Part shown: one piece after another, positions 23,641-35,267 of the stretch
How the letters are laid out: each line of letters opens with the position of its first letter
Position numbering within the stretch: the stretch's first letter is position 1
Source of the DNA: Rutidosis leptorrhynchoides
Taxonomy: Eukaryota > Streptophyta > Magnoliopsida > Asterales > Asteraceae
Assembly (NCBI RefSeq): GCF_046630445.1
Contig: NC_092334.1
Span: 102,681,501-102,745,500 of the forward strand
Length of the DNA: 64,000 nt
Direction: 5' to 3'
Position numbers and translations under genes: made by a program
The notes under the pieces: model-generated
The model's database searches: none
The model's input: only the letters and a program-made list of their open reading frames with translations
What the model was told of the DNA's origin: nothing

Positions 23641-23681
23641 GAATCCGATGGACTATCAAGTGACGTATATCCATCGGATTC
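23641..23681. promoter_or_regulatory. 12-bp-stem hairpin in the PP2C 3' UTR region
   Basis: Arms GAATCCGATGGA (23641-23652) and TCCATCGGATTC (23670-23681) pair perfectly. The copy at 62997-63037 keeps both arms and differs by one base in the loop. It lies about 60 bp after the PP2C stop codon (minus sense) and next to an A run. Role unknown; an mRNA 3'-end structure or a small TIR remnant are both possible. Confidence 0.55.
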
Positions 23682-23741
23682 ATAAAAAATTGTATGGAGT
23701 ACTTGAATCATGATGTATAAATGTTCAAACGCGTTAAATTT

Positions 23742-26350
23742 TCATTTCTTGGATGTCGATTTTCTCCAACTGACTGAGCGTTTGTCATGCGAAAAAAACC
23801 TGGGAATGCTTAGCAAACTATTGGCACGAGTAACGCCTTCAAGAGCCGACCATCCTTCATCTTCAGTTGTCGATATGCATTCGGCTAGACTCCTTTTAGA
23901 CACTCCAATGCTGTTATCAGCTACTGTTTCTTTATTTGACTCGATATCAGCAACAATTTCACTACATTCTCTAATAGTGCCTGAATGTTCAAGTGCAGGT
24001 TCATCAACGATAGCTTCTTGTTGTGTCAAATTACTGTCGATATCAGGTTTTTTCACTTCCTGCTTGACAGGTGGCTCGGGTGAAATGGGTGCAGGCTTTT
24101 GGTCGAGATATAGACAAACAACAGCACAATCGTCGTTTTTGGAAGTTGGGTATTTGAGCTTCCATGCTCTTGTAGCACAGTCAACAAGAGCTCTGGCAGC
24201 AGTTGGTCGGCTAGGAGCGGCAGCCACAATATCCACCGCTTCCTTATTAGAGAGCACGTCCCACACCTGTTCCAAGAATCCATGTTAATCCTCGATTACT
24301 CCTTTTTAAGAACAGACCGATCTGATTTTACAAAATCCGTTTAATAAATCAACGTCGTTTAACGGGCCAAAATTGGATTTCTTGGTCAAAGTTGGTTAAA
24401 ATCAAATTGGTCTAACATTTTAATATGAATTTAAATTTAAACTAGAATTTTAGAGTTTTTATACAAATGAACTATGTTTATGTTTTCAGACAATTATGTT
24501 AAAGTTCAACAGGTCAAGTTTATGGTTTTCTTTCATATTTATTATTTAATTATTTAGATGTATAAAAAGTCCAATCCAATTAATCCCGAGTTGCCGATTA
24601 CTCACTCGAAACTCCCGACCGAGTATTCCCTGAGTAGCGAGTTTTGCAACCTTGAAAATCATAACATTAGGAGACCTGAAACTTCCAAATTATTTGATGA
24701 AAAGTAATAAAAACGTACCCCGTCTGTTGCAAGAATCACAAACTCGTCTTTTTCAATAATATGATGGTAAAAAACATCCGGGACAGAAATTAAACCAAAA
24801 TCCTTTAGACAAAAATCCCCAAAAGCTCTAGCCATGGCTAAACCAGGAGTGTCACTATGCGGCAGCCATACACGAGATACTTCCGGCTCGTCTTGCAATG
24901 CAAACACCCTTCCGTTAAATTGCTGGATCCTAGCGGCTTCTCCTGAACAAAAATTAAACAAGTTGATTTTTAATTTCAGTATTTTTCTAACAACCCTTCG
25001 GGATGTCGTTAAGAAGCATTAATGTGTTGTACACAGTGGTTAATATTGACTTTTACATGGCGGTTATTAAAAAGTAAGTGTTTTCTGCACCTTAACGACC
25101 GGATGTCGTTAGAAAAATCCTAACTTTTAAATATTTCAATTATTGACTTAACACTTGTGAGAATAGGTATGTGAAGTTACTTGGGAGATTAGGTTTCAAG
25201 TCAATGGTCAACTGGACAGCAACTAATGAATTATTATCATCACGGGTCGCCAGCACCGCCCTTGAGTCGCCAATATTTCCAATCACAAGATCCTGTCCCT
25301 AACAACAATAAACAAAAAACAAACACAAGCTACATAAAGCTCAGAACAAGTTATAAAAGATGCTTCTTGCTGGCAATTAAATAAACAATGAATGTAACAA
25401 GGTTATAAAAATATAAATTATGTGTAGTTGCTAACATCGATATCACATTCTCATATATTAAAATCAGCAGCATCACTTAATCTTTAACAACTAATTAACT
25501 ATAACAACTTCCAACTAACATTAGTTCAGTTTCTATTCAACAATTAGTAGCAATTTATATCATCAAAATCATATGAATTCGAAATTGTTCAACAAAAAGA
25601 TACCTGTTTGATCAAAGTAACAGCAGTCGTTCCACTGCAGAAACAATCGATTGAAGGATTATCCTTCAATTCCTTATCAATTAACTTAAAAGATTTCAAT
25701 ATCGACTTCTTAAGCGGCAGATACTTTTCTGGAATCGTATCTTTCTCCTCAACATCCGATTGTTCGCACCAATATTCTTCTAATAACTCCTCTTCGGGTA
25801 TATTTCCATCAACATTACCATTTTCATCATCACAATTTGGATCGATTTTAGTACTGTCCATCCATTGAGTCGACAATATAACAGGAAGCAAATCACGAAC
25901 TTTTCTAGCAACCATATGACCACAAGGACCATGCCCATCAAATACTCCACAAAACAGTGCATCACTCTTTGAATTGAATTTCTGACAAAACAAACATCCC
26001 AAGTTTCCACCTTTTTTTAATAATCGCCTTCTAATTCAACATACGTATACACTAATAATCACTAAATTTTATTATAACACATAAATATGTAACAGAAAAC
26101 TTGCAAGAATTTAAAATTGTGCATTCATATCTAAAATTCTTATACTAATAACTAATAATTCTAATAAGGTTGTTTGGCATTGCTTACTTTTACTTTCTAT
26201 TCCTCCTAAAAAATACACATATAAACAGTTTTTAAAAATACTTATATAAGCAATATCAAACTTCTATATGTTATAGGACATCATTTAGCACAAAGTTCCC
26301 TACTTTTTGATAAATCCTCTTTCAAATTCTATACTTTATGCATTAAATTG

Positions 26351-26382
<32 letters not shown>

Positions 26383-26832
26383 ACACACAAACCTCCCAAA
26401 AGATGCACATATAAACAGTTTTTTTTTTAAATACTTATATAAGCAATTTCAAACTTCTATAGCAACGGTTTAACGACATAATCTAGCACAAAGTTCCCTA
26501 CTTTTTGATAAACCCTAATCAAAATCTAAACTTTATGCAATAAATTGAATAATAAAAACACAAACCTCCCAAAAGATCATGGCATCTTGATTGGTCCCTT
26601 TTTTGCCCTGTTGGGTATGTAAACAGGCGGTAGAACAAGACCCGTTATTGTAAAGTCTACCGGGAACATGGTGGAGCAACCGTTCGTCGGTCCGGCCGCC
26701 GGCGCCGGAGAAAATGAATTTAAAATCGGTGGGTGTACGGATGGTTTTATTAGAACCCTGTTGAGATTTCCACCATTTATCATCAGGATCGTGCTGTTTG
26801 TATTTGGTGGTTGTTGAATAACAAGCACCCAT
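23742..26832 (-). CDS. Protein phosphatase 2C, clade-E-like, five exons, 503 aa
   Basis: Exons on the minus strand are 26832-26566, 25981-25604, 25298-25181, 24942-24719 and 24266-23742. All borders are GT/AG and phases agree (1512 nt, 503 codons plus TGA). This is a Mg/Mn-dependent Ser/Thr phosphatase. Motifs in order: GKKGTNQDAM (about 75-85), GVFDGHG (101-107, metal-binding Asp104), GTTAVTL (about 206), IGDSRAVL (Asp226), AMARAFGDF in exon 4, ATDG (Asp328) and KNDDCAVVCL (Asp374/375). The N-terminus MGACYS carries Gly2, Cys4 and Ser6, a good N-myristoylation plus palmitoylation signal, so plasma-membrane attachment is likely. Arabidopsis clade E members such as PP2C52 have the same start, and PP2C52 is reported to bind the G-protein beta subunit AGB1. 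The 120-residue Ser/Glu-rich C-terminal tail after the catalytic core is probably regulatory. All key residues are present, so it looks functional. It is the only intact host gene in the window. Confidence 0.92.
26214..26580. repeat. Imperfect tandem duplication across the exon 1 donor of PP2C
   Basis: Two units of about 180 bp (about 26214-26404 and 26405-26580) share ATATAAACAG, AGCACAAAGTTCCCTAC and ACAAACCTCCCAAAAGAT. The last segment is the exon 1 end plus its GT donor on the minus strand. Thus intron 1 holds a decoy copy of the donor (about 26389-26404) next to an A-rich run. Confidence 0.7.
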
Positions 26833-27366
26833 TTAAATTTAAGAGACTGAAAATTGAAAGGGAAAATGGGTATGTATGTATTTATTTATTAAAAAAAATT
26901 AAAGAAAAATTGGAATTTGATGAAGAAATTGGAGTATTGATCAGCTAAAGTCCAAGATGACAACTTTTGTATAATGAATACAGATCAACTAACTGAAAGA
27001 GAGACAGAGTGTGTATGTATGTATATCCAGCGGACATAAAAAGGTTAATTGCAAAAGCATTGTAGTATCGTAGTAGTTGGTAACAAATACACATACAGTA
27101 TTTTTTTTTTAATTACCTACTACTAATGAAAATATTGATTATGAAAATGTATACGGAGTATAAGAGTATTATACTATTACGCACTATAATTATATTTATA
27201 TCTATATTTATTCTTTAATTATCTATAATAATGACCAATAACAATGATAATCAGTAAATTTGTTTATTAAAAATTACTATATTGATATTTATAATTAATA
27301 ATGACCATTAGCAATAATAATGACGGAGTATTAATGATTAATAAATATATAATATAATATAATATA

Positions 27367-27398
<32 letters not shown>

Positions 27399-27540
27399 AT
27401 AATAATAATAGTAAAAATAATATAATGACAAGTAATACGGAATACTACGTAGTACTCTATGATATATAATATATCTGTAATCTGTAATATACTTGTGCTG
27501 CATGTATAAATATATCTATACATATAGTAATGTATATTAC
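26833..27540. other. PP2C upstream region, AT-rich, no gene
   Basis: It should contain the PP2C promoter and 5' UTR on the minus strand. A CTCTCTGTCTCTC-like pyrimidine tract on the minus strand (about 26995-27012) is a plausible 5' UTR element. Beyond 27130 there is only AT-rich sequence with (TA)n/(TAA)n at 27350-27415. Confidence 0.4.
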
Positions 27541-28152
27541 TCACAATAATAAATTTATCATATGATTACACATATTTTTACACACTTAAAAAAATATGAG
27601 TTTTTTTTGTTAAATTCCAAATATGTATAAATTTGTTACATTTATAAATGTAGAATAACATTAGATTTACACACATAAAAGTGTAGAAAAAACAATGTTT
27701 ACACTAATTAATGTGTACAAACACAATTTTAATCACATTTATAATTAAAGTAAGTTTGTTACATCACATTTTCTTCACACAAGGAAAGTGTGAACAAACT
27801 TATTACAATAAAATTAACTTAACACTTTCAAATATGATTATATATTTGTGATTATAGATGCTAATAAGTGTAAACTTTTTCCCCTTAAAATTATATGTAT
27901 GAAACTATGTTAATATTTTACAATTATAAATAGAGTTAATATAATTGGTTCCTGTGATTTACCAAAAATTTTGGGTAAATCACATGGACCAAGGATATAA
28001 TTAACTCTTATAAATATAATACATTTAGACATATTTACAAGTGTGAAGAATTTAACATGAAATTCATACTTTTTAAAAGTGTGTATTAATATGTTTGAAT
28101 GAATGATAAATTTGTTATAGTAACTACACCATAATATACGAGTAATACAATA

Positions 28153-28153
<1 letters not shown>
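27541..28153. repeat. Array of short hairpins, possible transposon subterminal region
   Basis: At least six small inverted repeats with ACACTT/AAGTGT arms occur in 600 bp (for example TACATTTATAAATGTA at about 27637 and TTCACAC..GTGTGAA at about 27773-27793), plus a longer one at 27932-28008. Clustered subterminal hairpins of this kind are common in plant CACTA elements, but no clear terminal CACTA repeat was found. Confidence 0.35.
27932..28008. repeat. 77-bp inverted repeat, MITE-like
   Basis: Arms beginning AGAGTTAATATAATTGG and ending in the near-complement (CC..GGATATAATTAACTCT) fold almost completely, with GTGATTTACC/GGTAAATCAC pairing near the loop. Confidence 0.6.

Positions 28154-28246
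<93 letters not shown>
28154..28246. repeat. (TA)n microsatellite
   Basis: About 93 bp of pure TA, ending at the first GTGGTAGGATCAAG unit (28248). Confidence 0.95.
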
Positions 28247-28247
<1 letters not shown>

Positions 28248-28250
<3 letters not shown>

Positions 28251-28280
28251 GTAGGATCAAGTGGGAAGTAATCAATCGGG
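28248..28280. repeat. First copy of the GTGGTAGGATCAAGTGGGAA unit
   Basis: The same approximately 33-nt unit recurs at 29108-29141 and 29225-29258, each directly after a long (TA)n array. It resembles the TIR of the foldback element at 28316 (ATCAAG-GGGAAG core), so it may be a terminal fragment of a related element. Confidence 0.6.
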
Positions 28281-28315
28281 GGAGAAGCGGGGGAAAATTT
28301 TTTTATATAGAGATT

Positions 28316-29028
28316 TAATCAAGAGGGAAGCACTTTATTGGGGAGGAAGTGGGGGGAAGTAATTTTTTTTCGTTTTTTGAAAAAACTTTGTTCACGAACA
28401 TTATAGATTAAATGAAAATATGAACATTTAAAAAAGACACTTTGTGATGAATGTCATTATTTTGGCGGGAAAACGCTCGAAGAAAAAAATAAAAACATTC
28501 AATGCATTGAATGTTTTGCTGCTGAGTTTTTTTTAAGGGGGTTAGAAATTAGGGTTTAGAAATTAAAGTTTCGAAATTAAGGGGTTATAAATTAGGGTTT
28601 AGCTATTAGGGTTTAGAAATTAGGGTTTTGGGTTTAGAAATTAGGGTTTAGATTAAATATTTTAACACGAACAGTTTAGAGTTTAGGGTTTAGGGTTTAG
28701 GGTTTTGGGTTGAGGGTTTACGGCGTAAACCCGAAATCCCAAAACCCTAAACTCTAAATCGGGCTAAATTCGAAAAAAACACTTCACACAAGATGAAAAC
28801 AAAACGATGCAAATAAACTCAGCAGCAAAACATTCAATGCATTGAATGTTTTAATTTTTTTATTCGAGCGTTTTCCCGCCAAAATAATGACATTCATCAC
28901 AAAGTGTCTTTTTTAAATGTTCATATTTTCATCTAATCTATAATGTTCGTGAACAAAGTTTTTTAAAAAAACAAAAAAAAAATAATTTGCTTCCCCCTTC
29001 CCCCAAAAAAGTGCTTCCCTCTTGATTA
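28316..29028. mobile_element. 713-bp foldback (long-TIR) element with telomere-like core
   Basis: A left arm (28316-28529) and right arm (28815-29028) of 214 bp pair with about 90% identity; both contain GTTCACGAACATTATAGATT, GGCGGGAAAACGCTCGAA and ATTCAATGCATTGAATG. Ends are TAATCAAGAGGGAAG and its complement. The 285-bp centre is rich in TTAGGGTTTAG with three TTTAGGG units near 28679-28702. No coding capacity. This is probably a Mutator-like or foldback MITE; family not verified, and no clean TSD was found. Confidence 0.65.
28679..28705 (+). repeat. Interstitial telomere-like repeat (TTTAGGG)n
   Basis: Three consecutive TTTAGGG units with degenerate GGGTTTAG copies around them (28546-28760), inside the foldback element's centre. 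Confidence 0.7.
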
Positions 29029-29034
29029 TGACCC

Positions 29035-29049
<15 letters not shown>

Positions 29050-29110
<61 letters not shown>

Positions 29111-29139
29111 GTAGGATCAAGTGGGAAGTAACCAATCGG

Positions 29140-29227
<88 letters not shown>

Positions 29228-29258
29228 GTAGGATCAAGTGGGAAGTAACCAATCGGTT
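29050..29258. repeat. Composite repeat: (TA)n plus 33-nt unit, two tandem copies
   Basis: (TA)n 29050-29105, unit 29108-29141, (TA)n 29142-29222, unit 29225-29258. The two units are almost identical over GTGGTAGGATCAAGTGGGAA and the following AGTAACCAATCGGTTA, showing a tandem duplication of unit plus array. Confidence 0.8.
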
Positions 29259-29477
29259 ATGTGTATATATATATTCGTAATACGTTCCATGTATATGTAC
29301 ATAATTGTATTATATTATGAATATATGATATAATACCAGTAAGAAATTATATAATAATAAGTGGAAAACTCATGTACAAGATTACACATGTTATTACTTT
29401 TTAATTATAATTAACTAAATAATATATTAAATTAAATATATATACATTTTTCTTATATACTAAATGGCACCAGAAAT

Positions 29478-29800
29478 ATGGTCGTTCGTTTCATTAAAAG
29501 CTCAAAAACAACATCTCCAGTAAAATATAAAATGGCCGCTCATCTGCCTTCCACCTACACTTCTCTAGGAGCTTCTTCCCCAAACTCCCCAAATTCTTCC
29601 CTTACAAACTCCTCAAATCAAAGAACTAAAACCATCTTCACCACTTGGCCCAGCTCCATTGTTTAGGAGAAAAAAAAAACCTAAATCATCACCGTCATCT
29701 TCATCAGCTTCTCCTGAATTTCTGATGTTTTCAACCGACTTCCGACGACCAATAATTGCAAGGGTTTTCCTTTAATATTTTGGTCGCCTCAAGTAATTAA
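29478..29800 (+). other. Possible gene-like first exon, unassigned
   Basis: This stretch is less AT-rich than its surroundings and codes short Ser/Pro/Asn-rich frames. One frame starts MAAHLPSTYTSLGASSP (29532 on) and stops at 29664-29666; another (29589-29775) reads KPSSPLGPAPLFRRKKKPKS and continues to a TAA. A single indel would join them. No family is recognised. It could be a decayed exon of a plastid-targeted or nuclear gene, or chance. Confidence 0.2.
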
Positions 29801-30517
29801 ATGGTTGATTTAGGGTTATAATCGTTTGTTCCACCTTTCTTCTGTTCTAAACTTAGGGTTTCTTAGATTGAACTAGCGGTTTTCATGGATTAATTGATGT
29901 ATTCAGTTCAAGGTGAATCTTTTATCAAGTTTAGTTCATACTTGCCTTTTTTACTTTGATTTATTGTTGGTTTCTGTCACTGATTTTGTTTACCAAATTT
30001 AATTAAATGTAAGGTTTTTGATTTGTTGTTTTTTTGTTCTTTGTTGCTCTACAGATGATGATGATGCTCATGTTGCGTTCTATTGATTGAAATTTTATTG
30101 ATTCAATAAAGCTACTGTTAATCTTATTGATGCTCCTTTTGCATTTCTGATGTACTCATGTTTCGAGTGCTTCTTCAGCATACAAACATACTGTTAACAA
30201 AACAGGCTATCATCTATTAATCTTTTAGAGTTTTGTTTAAGTTTTTTTATACCGTCAGTTAATCATTCTGATACTATTACATATTCTGTACTTATTCTGA
30301 TACTTATTCTCTAATTGCCTTTCTATTTGTATTTATGTTTGGTCAGAAACAGGGCTTCAGTTTTCGTTATAACTCAATTGCCACGGTCGCCATCATGCAG
30401 ATGTTATATCGCACTCTCCATGATATAACACCTACAACTCTGTAATTGTATGTCTGAACTACCCACTTTTGCTTCATTGTTTCTACTACCTATATGCAAC
30501 TTACAATTAGAATATAA
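29801..30517. other. AT-rich spacer, no gene recognised
   Basis: T-rich sequence with TTAGGGTTTCTTAG-like plant 5' leader style at about 29863 but no open frame or repeat boundary of note. Confidence 0.4.
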
Positions 30518-30942
30518 TGTCATACCCCATCCTAATCCATCTGGACGAAGTCACCAACATCTAGTCCCATTGCGATGATCGACTCCAAATAATGTCTTTA
30601 AAATGAGCAAATGCACAGCGAAAGGTTTCTTTCATACCTGAGAATAAACATGCTTTAAAGTGTCAACCAAAAGGTTGGTGAGTTCATAGGTTTATCATAA
30701 AACAATAAAATTCATCATTTTGATAGACCACAAGATTTAAATGCTGCATGATACAAATGGGCCCGAATCCTATACCCACCTGTAATGTACATGCGATATC
30801 TTTTAAATACAGTACACCTTTCTCGTGTACGAAACCATTTTCATAAATCCTAGTAACCGTACACATATCTTGTGCACAAAAATAACATACACATAACCTG
30901 TGTACAAAATCATTCTCTCGATATATAACATTCACATCAACT

Positions 30943-31035
30943 GGTGGCAATTATCATGTCCACATAATTCAATGGTGGCAATTATCATGTCCACATAATT
31001 CAATGGTGGCAATTATCATGTCCACATAATTCAAT
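30943..31035. repeat. 31-bp tandem repeat, three perfect copies
   Basis: Unit beginning GGTGGCAATTATCATGTCCA at 30943, 30974 and 31005. There are no spacers between units, so this is a minisatellite and not a CRISPR. Confidence 0.9.
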
Positions 31036-31914
31036 AATAATCCGCAGAACTTCTGTCTGCATAATAATTCATTCGAGGAATGTTTTGCTTGTGTCTATCT
31101 CGTCAAACATTTATAAAAGCATTTCATGTATTCGCAGTTCAAAATATATTTCAAAAGCATTTAATAAAGTAGTTGTAAAAATAGCGCATGTATTCTCAGT
31201 CCCAAAAATGTAAAGAGTAAAAGGGAATCGAATGAACTCACCTAATGTATTTTGTAGTAAAAATACATATGACTATATTGAACAATGCAGGGTTGGCCTT
31301 GGATTCACGAACCTATATCATTTGTATATTTATTAATATTCATAGTTGTAATTGATCACCTATATATTTATAAATATATTAGTTGTATTATTTTTATGTT
31401 AATAATATATATATGTTTTATATTGTTCATTTTGTATATTAAATTTTGTTATGTTATATGTGTTAAATATATATATTTATGTATGTATTTCATTTGTTTA
31501 TCGAAACAGTAGTTCTAATTATACTAAGTTAATATTAGTAAAAATAATGGTAATAACATTAATAATATACTTATGTTAATAATAACTCTATTAGTGATAA
31601 TAACAATGATATTAATAATAATATTAATTTTAATGAGATTAATGATAACTTGTAATATTTTCATAATAATAATATTAATAATAATCCTAATCATAATCTT
31701 AATAATAATAATAATCATACAACTATTAGTGATAATAATAATAATTTTCATACTGTATTTATAATCATAATAAATGAAAATTTTACCATAATACATCTAT
31801 TGGTAATAATAGTGTTAATAACTATAATATTAATTCTAATAACAATAATAATAATACTAATGGTGATACTAATAATATTTATGATATTCATAATACTTAA
31901 TAATAATAATGCTA

Positions 31915-31988
31915 CTAATAACAATAACAATAACAATAACAATAACAATAACAATAACAATAACAATAACAATAACAATAACAATAAC

Positions 31989-32083
<95 letters not shown>

Positions 32084-32085
32084 AA
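31915..32085. repeat. (AACAAT)n followed by (TAA)n microsatellites
   Basis: About 70 bp of AACAAT units (31918-31987) then about 95 bp of TAA. The long Asn-only and Ile-only frames here are translations of the repeat. Confidence 0.95.
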
Positions 32086-32127
32086 GTATAAAAGTATATA
32101 CCCATTTGAAAGCTTTTCTAAAAAGAA

Positions 32128-32200
32128 TTGCTCACAACGAGGCTCGAACCCGAGATTTCTTGCTTGACCATAAACACACCAAACCATCATGCCAATTCAG
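32128..32200 (-). other. tRNA-like segment inside the LTR
   Basis: The minus strand has a good B-box-like GGGTTCGAGCC (plus 32141-32151) with a TGGTTTGGTG segment about 35 bp upstream that weakly resembles an A box. A related segment lies in the paralogous LTR at 52205-52270 (GGTCTCGGGTTCC), again just after a (TAA)n array. It may be a decayed tRNA-derived SINE present in the family's ancestor; it does not fold as a full tRNA by eye. Confidence 0.35.
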
Positions 32201-33105
32201 TTTTTATGAATTATATCATATCCAAATATATTTATCCCGCTTTTATTTTTCTTTTCGACCCAACAACAATTAAAAACACTCAGCCCAACAGAAGTTCCTA
32301 AGCTGGATTGTGGCCCAACAGATGTTGCAGCCCAACAACACAATTAATTAAATCTGGTCCAAAGTTGTATTAAAAACCCAAAACAGATTAACTGATCCAT
32401 CCTTTATCAATTTAAAAAGGGTTTCGTTGTCTTCTGGTTCTTTTTCCTTCGACAGCCGCGACAACAACAAGGGAGAGAAGAAAAAAATAATAATATCGCA
32501 GGTATCAATTATCATTATCATCGCATCCTCTTCATCATCATTACATGATCATAACATCACCATCGTACGTCATCATCATCGTCATTATCAACATCGAAGT
32601 AGCAGTAGCAATAAACCATGGTGGTTGTTATCGCTTGCAACTGGAATAGAAAAAGAAAGGAAACATAAATTGGCGAGTAACAGGTTTCCTATTCTGTTGG
32701 GTGTCGATTGAAAGAGAAGAAGTAGAAAAAAAAAATTGTAAACGAAAACATGGTTGCAGGTGCAGTAGTTAGCTCGAGCAGTCACAGAAGGTGGTTTGTG
32801 GTGTTTTTGTTTGAAACAGAAAGAGAATAATGTAGTCGTTAGTTGCAAGGAAAAGAAGAGGAAAAATATAAGAGAGAGAGAGAGAGAGAGAGGTGGCGGT
32901 TTTAGGTTGTTTCAATGGTGATGGTCATGTTAATCGTATAGAACAGAAACAGTAAACTTGTAGGTACAACAGGGATGGTTCAGTGGTGGTGGTGATCGTG
33001 AAGTGGTGGTGATCGAGGTGGTTGCCGACGGTTGTTGCAGGAAGAGAAAGAAAGAAAAAAAAACACAAGAGGGGTGGGTGTGTTATATTGTAATCCCGTA
33101 TGAAA

Positions 33106-33227
<122 letters not shown>

Positions 33228-33355
33228 GTTGGTCGCAATATATGTAGAGAAAGAGGTGATGTAGTGGAGAGAGCTTTGGTGATGACGTTAAATGAATCAG
33301 CTTGGTTATTGTTGGCATGAGTGTAGGCTCGTACGTAACGAAATGGGACGTTCAT

Positions 33356-35267
33356 TGATAAGGCTAAAAAGGAACATATATTTCATAGCATTATTCCCCA
33401 AGAAATACAAGATTTTAGTTGCAATTGTTCCATTTTCAAGTAATATTCGTTTATATTAAATAAGTGCGAAGACAAAAGGCGAAAACGACGAATTGAAGAC
33501 ACAAAGGTCCAAAAAGCTCAAAAGTACAAGATACAATCAAAAAGGTTCAAATTATTGATGAAGAACGTCTAAAAATGACAAGAGTACAAGTTACAAAACG
33601 CAAAGTACACAATATAAAATTGTACGAAAGGACGTTCGAAAATCCGGAACCGGGACATGAGTCAACTCTCAACGCTCGACGCAACGGTGTAAAAATTACG
33701 AGTCAACTATGCACAAGAATAAAATATAATATTTAAATAATTCATAATAAGAATAATATTAAATAATAAAAAGTTGTTAATTGAGCATAGTTCAGGGGTC
33801 GTAAATGAAAATTTCAATTCTAATTTGCCTATAAAAACTATGTAATACGATGATTACAGAGACTTCTTTTTCGATCAATTTTTTTTATCCTAAATCTATA
33901 TATCGATCCATCTATCTATTATCAATATCAATTATCAATATCTATATTCTATATCTCTATCATAATGTTAACTTAATAAGATATAACAATAATCTTAATT
34001 TTAATTTTAAATTATGATAATAATAAGATTTATGATAGAGATCGTTTGAGTGTGTAAGTCGAAATTCTGTCCGTGTGACGCTACGCTATTTTTAATCATT
34101 GTAAGTTATGTTCAACCTTTTTACATTAATGTCTCGTAGCTAAGTCATTATTATGCTTATTTAAAACGAAGTAATCATGATGTTGGGCTAATTACTAAAA
34201 TTGGGTAATTGGGCTTTGTACCATAATTGGGGTTTGGACAAAAGAACGACACTTGTGGAAATTAGACTATGGGCTATTAATGGGCTTTATATTTGTTTAA
34301 CTAAATGATAGTTTGTTAATGTTAATATAAAGATTTACAATTGGGCGTCCCTATAAATTACCATATACACTCAATCGGACACGATGGGCGGGGTATTTAT
34401 ATGTACGAATAATCGTTCATTTAACCGGATACGGGGATGGATTAATAGCCACTAGAATAATTAAAACAGGGGTGAAATTATGTACAAGGACACTTGGTAT
34501 AATTGATAACAAAATATTAAAACCTTGGGTTACACTCAGTCGACATCCTGGTGTAATTATTAAACAAAGTATTAAAATCTTGTTACAGTTTAAGTCCCCA
34601 ATTTGTTGGAATATTTGACTTCGGGTATAAGGGTAATTTGACGAGGATACTCGCACTTTATATTTATGACCGATGGACTATTATGGACAAAAACCAGATA
34701 GACGTATCAAATAAACCAGGACAAAGGACAATTAACCCATGGTAATAAATTAAAATCAACACGTCAAACATCATGATTACGGAAGTTTAAATAAGCATAA
34801 TTCTTTTATTATATTTCTCATCGTATCTTTATTTACTGTCATTTTATTACTCGCAATTTTATTTACTGTCATTTTATTTATTGTCATTATTTTACGCACT
34901 TTAATTATCGTCATTTATCTTTACGCTTAAAATATAGAATCGACAAACCGGTCATTAAACGGTAAAAAAAACCCCCCCCCCCCTTTTATAATAATAATAC
35001 TACTAGTACATATATATTTTTTTGTATTTTTTACAAATATTGTGTGTAAAAATATAGCGTTAAACTTCACTAGCTCCCTGTGGAACGAACCGGACTTACT
35101 AAAAACTACACTACTCTACGATTAGGTACACTGCCTATAAGTGTTGTAGCAAGGTTTAAGTATATCCACTCGATAAATAAATAAATAACTTGTGTAAAAT
35201 TGTAGCATATTTAATAGTATTTCGTAACAAAAATAATACTATTTCGTATACACCCCCTACGACATCA
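33356..35267 (+). mobile_element. Solo LTR of the Athila-like family with TSD TTCAT
   Basis: It starts TGATAAGGCT and ends CTACGACATCA like the LTRs at 2606 and 8740, and is flanked by TTCAT on both sides (33351-33355, 35268-35272). It is a solo LTR formed by LTR-LTR recombination after insertion into the E2/E3-family LTR. It lacks the (AT)n array and the GC-rich palindromes of the young element, and ends its 3' part with a C13-like run (34970-34983). Confidence 0.9.

Noticed and set aside
28546-28760. True telomere or chromosome end
   Set aside because: Only three exact TTTAGGG units occur and they lie between inverted arms of a foldback element.
28154-29280. Frames made of alternating Ile and Tyr
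   Set aside because: They are translations of (TA)n arrays; the same applies at 11149, 33109, 37861 and 51357.
30943-31035. Possible CRISPR-like repeat
   Set aside because: The three 31-bp units are directly adjacent with no spacers; it is a minisatellite in a plant LTR.
31800-32273. Long Asn-rich, Ile-rich and Tyr-rich frames
   Set aside because: They are translations of (AACAAT)n and (TAA)n microsatellites and are open on both strands for that reason.
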